In this document: piece after piece, positions 32,586 through 36,587 of the stretch
Layout of the letters: each line of letters opens with the position of its first letter
How positions within the stretch are numbered: the first letter of the stretch is position 1
Source: Streptomyces cucumeris
Lineage (GTDB): Bacteria; Actinomycetota; Actinomycetes; Streptomycetales; Streptomycetaceae
Assembly (NCBI RefSeq): GCF_024295805.1
Contig: NZ_JANCLX010000056.1
Coordinates: forward strand, 1 to 36,587
Direction: 5' to 3'
DNA length: 36,587 nt
Made by a program: the position numbers and the translations under genes
The notes under the pieces: model-generated
What the model saw: only the letters and a program-made list of their open reading frames with translations
The model's database searches: none
Told to the model about the DNA's origin: nothing

Positions 32586-33563
32586 TCAGCTCGAGTCGGC
32601 ATGGCCGTGGCGGCGCAGGAGACGTACGAAGAAGTCGGTGAGCATCTCGGCAGCCGTGTCACCGCACAGCTCGTGGCCACCGATGCGGTAGACCTCATAG
32701 CCCTGGAGCGTGAGCTCGCGGTCCTCCGCCACCAGCGAGGCGTAGCGCGCAGGATCAGGAAGCCAGCCGGAGCCGGGCTCCTGCACCACAGTGCGGCCGG
32801 CAGGGCGGGCGTAGTGCTGGATGCCGTCGACCTCGATGACCGCGCGGGCCCGATGGTTCATCAGCAGCAGGAAGTCCATCCTCTGTCGGGCAAGGCGGCT
32901 GGCCCCGCCCAACTCGCTGATGGTGTAGGGGTCGTAGTGGAGGTAGACCTGGGGAATGAGAGCCGGGAGGTTGAAGCCGAGATTGAGGTAGGTGTCGAAC
33001 AGCAGCAGTTCAGCACCGTTGTTGCCCAGCGAGCGCCGCAACCGCTCCCGCAGAGAGATCCGCGCCTGTGTTTGGCCACCTGAGTGCTCGGGATGCTGGC
33101 GAACCCACCAGGTGACCAAGTCCTGCCAGCTCAGCCCGCGGTCTTCCAGCGGCTGGTCATACACCAGGCAATACTGCTCGTTCTTGACGATGCGGATGGT
33201 GTTGCTGATGGAGTCCGGCAGCACTATCTGCGGTTTGGGGCCGTCGGCGGCGAAGATGAGGTTCTTCAGCTCCCCGGAGACGCCGTGCAGTCCCATCTGA
33301 GCCAGCAACTGTTTCAGGTCGTCGTCGCCATACTCATCGACCACTCGACGGGCTATCGCCATCAGATCGGGTAGCGGCTTGTCCTCCAGCCGGGCGTGAA
33401 CATAGGACCTCTTGCTGTTGTACGGATCTTCGTCTGGCTGCTGCGGGGCGAGCCCCAGGTATTCGCACACTGCCGCCAGCCGGTTGGCCTTGACGTGAGC
33501 CCACAGCGCCTCCGCGATGGCATCCCGCAGCTTGAACACTGGCACTCCGGACGGCAAGTTCAT
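32586..33563 (-). CDS. AbiJ-N-terminal-like protein with PD-(D/E)xK nuclease domain
   Basis: A 325-residue protein. The N-terminal half resembles the AbiJ N-terminal domains: KLRDAIAEALW, a DPYNSKRSYVHARLEDKPL stretch, VSGELKNLIFAADGPKPQIV and CLVYDQPL then a GLSWQDLVTWW segment. The C-terminal half is nuclease-like: RQRMDFLLLMNHRARAVIEV supplies D and E, DGIQHYA follows, and AEDRELTLQGYEVYRIGGHEL fits the closing arginine helix. This pattern suggests a DNase fused to a phage-sensing or adaptor domain. ATG at 33563 has a weak GGTGGG site. It sits between the helicase and the DUF4145 gene on the same strand. The role in abortive infection is inference. Confidence 0.65.
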   Translation of the reverse strand: MNLPSGVPVFKLRDAIAEALWAHVKANRLAAVCEYLGLAPQQPDEDPYNSKRSYVHARLEDKPLPDLMAIARRVVDEYGDDDLKQLLAQMGLHGVSGELKNLIFAADGPKPQIVLPDSISNTIRIVKNEQYCLVYDQPLEDRGLSWQDLVTWWVRQHPEHSGGQTQARISLRERLRRSLGNNGAELLLFDTYLNLGFNLPALIPQVYLHYDPYTISELGGASRLARQRMDFLLLMNHRARAVIEVDGIQHYARPAGRTVVQEPGSGWLPDPARYASLVAEDRELTLQGYEVYRIGGHELCGDTAAEMLTDFFVRLLRRHGHADSS

Positions 33564-33627
33564 CCCACCATCATGGAGGCCCAGCACCCGGCACGGCAGT
33601 AGCACAGGTGAAACCAGCGACCGGCCA

Positions 33628-36033
33628 TCATGCTGCCGCTTCCTCTGTTGCCCACGCCAGCCCGAGGTCGGCCAGCGCCTGGAGCTTGTCGGCGGTGAGC
33701 TTCCCGCGCCTCGACTTGGTGTTCGAGAGAAACACCCCCAGTTTCACCTCAGCCCCATCCGGCAAGACCTCGACGTGAGAGCGACTGACAGTCCCCACAG
33801 AGCCCGTACGGTCCTTGTACTGCGCCAGGGCCGCAATGCCCCGTTCAAAGGCCCCCAAAGCAGCCGTGGACGACTTCGCGGGCGCTTCTGGCTCCCGTGC
33901 CAGCGGGACGACGCCGACGGCCTCCAGACGCTCGCGCTGTCCCTCTGCCAGGGCCGCCCAGACCTCCGGCTTGCGCTGCCGGGCCAGCCACTTCCCCACG
34001 TCCATTCCGTGGAGCGTGAACCCGGGCAGGACCTCCGCCGGGTTCTCTTCCTCGCGTACCAGCTCGCGCAGCGCGGCGAAGTGCCGCTGCCACTCCGCCG
34101 GCCACTCCGGGTTCCAGTCCTCATCGACCGCCCTCAACGCCTCTTCCCACTCGGGCTTGTCAGCGAGTGCACCTGGGCGGCGGAGGTTGGACAGCCACTG
34201 CCCGATCGGCCGGTCCAGCGCCGTTGCGGTGCGGGGTGCGCACAGTGTCCAGTGCTCCTCGTAGTACGCGCGGGCCGCCGCCAGGTTCTCTTGGAACCGC
34301 TCATCCGCCACCGACCACACCATGCCGAGCCGCTCCAGCCGCTGCGCGCGCTGCCCGCTCATCTCCCCGGCCCCGTATGCCCGCCGTTGCTCCGCCACCC
34401 ACTGCCCAAGGGGTGTCGCACCCTCCCGGTGTCCGTACGGCACCCTCGCGTTCCCGACCCGCTCGACGTACGCCTTCAGCTTCGCCCAGCCGCGCGCCCA
34501 GTCCTGCCGCTCGGTGTCGATCACGTTGAAACTGACCCAGTCCGCGACCATCACTGGATCCCTAGGAGCGGCAAAACGGAGCAGAAGCCGTGATTCTTCC
34601 TCGCCGTCCTCGGGGGCAGCGCCGATGTACTCGGACGGCTGCGCCACGTCCTTCTGCGGCTCCTGCGGGATGGCCAGCAATTCGACGGCCTCTTCGTCGT
34701 GAGCGCGCAGACCTTCCAATACCTTCACCAAAGGCCGGTACGATCCCGAGGTGAACATGTCCTCCGGCTTTTCTCCCGGCTGGAGAAATACCGGCACGAT
34801 CAAAGAGGCGAGCTTTCCTTGTCCGGGCTTCTGACGCAGCGCGCGGCCGATGGCCTGCACGATGTCATGGGGTGCCCCCTTGGGGTCCAGCAGGGCGACC
34901 GAGTCGACGGCCCGGATGTCGACGCCCTCGCCCAGGACGCGACAGTTCGAGAGCACGGCACGCCGCGCGGTGGAGCCGAACTCGCCCAGGACATCCCGCC
35001 GACGCTCGGGGACGTGCTCGCCACAGAGCCAGTCCGCCCAGATCTCGGACGGGTACTTCTCGGGCTGGTCGGCGTGCAGCCGCTTGGCGACGCGCTCCAG
35101 GCCCTCCGCACACGCAGCGGCCTCAATGGTCCGGTGGTGGAAGGTGATGCACGTCTGAAGCCGGTGCTGCGCCATCGTGTGCAGAAGCGCTGCCTGGAGG
35201 GCTCCGAGGCGCTGCCCGCGGACTTCCTCGGTGTGCCGGTCCTCGCCCATCAGCCGCTCGGGCGTGACGACCGGGTCCTGGAGCTCCAGGACGATGATCT
35301 GGTACCGCGCAAGCAACCCACGCGACACGGCCGACGCCAAGCTGAGCTTGTACAGCACGGGCCCGAACACGGCCTCGTCGTCCATGCTCGCCGCCATCTC
35401 CTGCGGCAGCGCGTCCCGCACGCCCTCAGCAACCTCCCAGTGCGGGGGCCGCTCCTGCCAGATCCGCGGCGTCGCCGTGAGATACAACCGCCGGTGCGCC
35501 GGGATGACGGTCTGGTCGTGGATGTCCGCCCACGCCTTACCCATCGACCCGGAAGTCCTGTGCGCCTCATCGACCACCGCGAGGTCCATCGGGGCCAACT
35601 GCTGGCCGTAAGCGCCCTCGAACGCCTCCGCGAGGACACCCAGGCTGGCGTACGTCGCGTAGATGGTCACCGGACCCGTGCCGTGCCACAGCGCCAGCCG
35701 CACGGGGTTCGTGGTGGAGCGCACCCCCAGGTTCCACAGCTCCGGGTCGTCCTGGAGCGAGCACACCGCGACGGCCGGCCCCTTGTGCCCGGCTTCGTGC
35801 CACGCCTTCACCGTCTGCGCCAGAAGGTCCAGAGTCGGCACCAGAACGAGAATGCGGCCCTTCGGAACAATGCGCTTCGCGGACGCCGCCGCGATGATGG
35901 TCTTCCCCGTTCCACACGCGGCGTGCACCTGCCCGCGCAGGCCATCGAAAGGAATGCCGCCCGGCGGGATATCGAGACCGCGCACAATGGCGGCCACGGC
36001 CTCAATCTGATGTTCAAACAGTTTCACGGCCAT
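33628..36033 (-). CDS. TtrA-like terminal helicase with helicase-associated repeats
   Basis: An 801-residue superfamily 2 helicase. Motif I ACGTGKT is at 39-45, II DEAH at 155-158, III TATPR at 186-190, V near GEGVDIRAVDS and VI QAIGRALRQ at 393-401. Residues about 510-800 contain several helicase-associated (HA) domains, each with a G-x-LG-x-W-x2-xR-type core (TPLGQWVAEQRR, RPIGQWLSNLRR, MDVGKWLARQR, VKLGVFLSNTK). This layout is typical of TtrA-type helicases at the ends of Streptomyces linear plasmids and chromosomes, some needed for conjugal transfer. The ATG lies 3 bases after the stop of a microprotein. It points away from the right edge, as expected for a subtelomeric gene. Confidence 0.8.
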   Translation of the reverse strand: MAVKLFEHQIEAVAAIVRGLDIPPGGIPFDGLRGQVHAACGTGKTIIAAASAKRIVPKGRILVLVPTLDLLAQTVKAWHEAGHKGPAVAVCSLQDDPELWNLGVRSTTNPVRLALWHGTGPVTIYATYASLGVLAEAFEGAYGQQLAPMDLAVVDEAHRTSGSMGKAWADIHDQTVIPAHRRLYLTATPRIWQERPPHWEVAEGVRDALPQEMAASMDDEAVFGPVLYKLSLASAVSRGLLARYQIIVLELQDPVVTPERLMGEDRHTEEVRGQRLGALQAALLHTMAQHRLQTCITFHHRTIEAAACAEGLERVAKRLHADQPEKYPSEIWADWLCGEHVPERRRDVLGEFGSTARRAVLSNCRVLGEGVDIRAVDSVALLDPKGAPHDIVQAIGRALRQKPGQGKLASLIVPVFLQPGEKPEDMFTSGSYRPLVKVLEGLRAHDEEAVELLAIPQEPQKDVAQPSEYIGAAPEDGEEESRLLLRFAAPRDPVMVADWVSFNVIDTERQDWARGWAKLKAYVERVGNARVPYGHREGATPLGQWVAEQRRAYGAGEMSGQRAQRLERLGMVWSVADERFQENLAAARAYYEEHWTLCAPRTATALDRPIGQWLSNLRRPGALADKPEWEEALRAVDEDWNPEWPAEWQRHFAALRELVREEENPAEVLPGFTLHGMDVGKWLARQRKPEVWAALAEGQRERLEAVGVVPLAREPEAPAKSSTAALGAFERGIAALAQYKDRTGSVGTVSRSHVEVLPDGAEVKLGVFLSNTKSRRGKLTADKLQALADLGLAWATEEAAA

Positions 36034-36036
36034 TCC

Positions 36037-36168
36037 CTACTCGCTGTCCTGCTCGGTGTCGCACTCGTGATCAGATTCGAGGATCGTCCCGTCTTCGACC
36101 GGACCGAATTCCCATGTGGTGTCGCAATCAGCGCAGTACCCGAACCCATAAAAACTCACGCTGGTCAT
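36037..36168 (-). CDS. 43-residue cysteine-rich microprotein
   Basis: A 43-residue protein starting MTSVSFYGFGYCADCDTTWE and ending DHECDTEQDSE. C12-x2-C15 and H34-x1-C36 could hold one zinc ion. It is very acidic at the C-terminus. The ATG at 36168 has GAGGAG 10 bases upstream. The TAG stop is followed by GGA and the helicase ATG, so the two genes are translationally coupled. It has no recognised family. It may be a helicase cofactor, or a decoy leader controlling helicase translation; both are inference. Confidence 0.65.
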   Translation of the reverse strand: MTSVSFYGFGYCADCDTTWEFGPVEDGTILESDHECDTEQDSE

Positions 36169-36587
36169 TCTCTGAACTCTCCTCGTTCGGGATTTAATGC
36201 ACAGTCAGAAAGGGAAGTTCCGGCGGTGAGTTGAGGGCCGGGGTGGTGATGTCTGATCCCAGACTCTACACAGTCAGAACCCGTGATGCATAACTCGCGT
36301 GACAGGTTCGCCCTGTAGGCTGATACTTGACTGAACCTCGTCCACGCACACAGTTCATGCGGTACGCTGGAAGGGTGTCAGTGAACGTGTGGAGCCGGTT
36401 TTGAGGGTGGGGGAGGAGTTCGGGTGGAGCGCAGCGGAGCCCGTCACTGCGACGGGGCCGGCACCCCGTCGAGCCGACGGTCCGTCTCACCTCTCGTTGC
36501 GGGGGTAGTGGCTAGGTTTCCCAGTCACTACACAAGCCCGCACGCGATGCACCTCCCCTCGCTGCCAGCCTGAGCATCCGCGCTTGC
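36169..36587. other. Right edge, probable subtelomeric non-coding sequence
   Basis: No convincing gene is seen. A 9-residue frame follows GGAAGG at 36375 but is too short to call. Hairpins become frequent: CGACGGGG pairs with CCCCGTCG (36450-36471, loop CCGGCA), GTAGTG with CACTAC (36505-36531), and GATGC with GCATC close to the edge. Palindromes of this density precede Streptomyces telomeres, but the archetypal CCCGCGGAGCGGG-type end is not present. The window therefore stops short of the true end, carries a non-archetypal telomere, or is not terminal. Confidence 0.4.

Noticed and set aside
36266..36490. Minus-strand frame of 74 codons near the right edge
   Set aside because: No ribosome site, coding bias or motif; it overlaps the hairpin-rich edge.
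1..36587. tRNA, rRNA or other structured RNA genes
   Set aside because: No cloverleaf-like sequence, rRNA segment or known riboswitch motif was recognised on reading both strands; a covariance-model scan would be needed to be sure.

Overview
This is a GC-rich window with strongly GC-biased third codon positions, GTG/TTG starts, ATGA overlaps and several apparently leaderless genes, all typical of Streptomyces or a close relative. The gene set points to a plasmid, probably a linear one. It has a ParA/ParB locus with five near-identical centromere-like palindromes, a MobF relaxase, a replication-relaxation family protein beside a palindrome-rich non-coding tract, and at the right end a TtrA-type helicase of the kind found next to Streptomyces telomeres. 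No canonical telomere sequence is visible at either edge, so the window is probably part of a larger replicon. No rRNA, tRNA or CRISPR array was found.

Left part (1-7.3 kb): a two-gene minus-strand unit with a DUF6228-like protein. It is followed by a tightly coupled plus-strand cassette: a degenerate class I aminoacyl-tRNA-synthetase-like zinc protein, an aminoglycoside-phosphotransferase-fold kinase and a nucleotidyltransferase. A gene-poor stretch with a strong hairpin comes next, then an NsdA-like regulator.

Partition region (7.3-13.7 kb): parA-parB with sites at 7.80, 9.45, 9.51, 11.68 (inside parB) and 12.09 kb, then a CoiA-like nuclease. A degenerate Tn7-like element (TGT...ACA ends, subterminal repeats, a tnsA stump and a phosphotransferase gene) appears to have inserted between the first two sites.

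Middle (13.7-25 kb): a small conserved gene, a sigma-factor gene coupled to a helical partner, a membrane microprotein, and a helicase-nuclease pair that looks like a divergent Hachiman (HamAB) phage-defence system. The MobF relaxase and two unknown genes follow.

Right part (25-36.6 kb): a roughly 690-bp tract full of GTGCGCAC palindromes (candidate origin or regulatory array), a lysine-rich zinc-finger protein, the replication-relaxation protein, small genes and a frameshifted Ku remnant. A run of minus-strand genes then reads inward from the right end: a 43-residue cysteine-rich microprotein, the TtrA-like helicase, an AbiJ-like nuclease, a DUF4145 protein and a HEPN protein. This end is probably subtelomeric and looks like a small defence island.

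All family assignments come from motifs recognised by eye. No database search was run.
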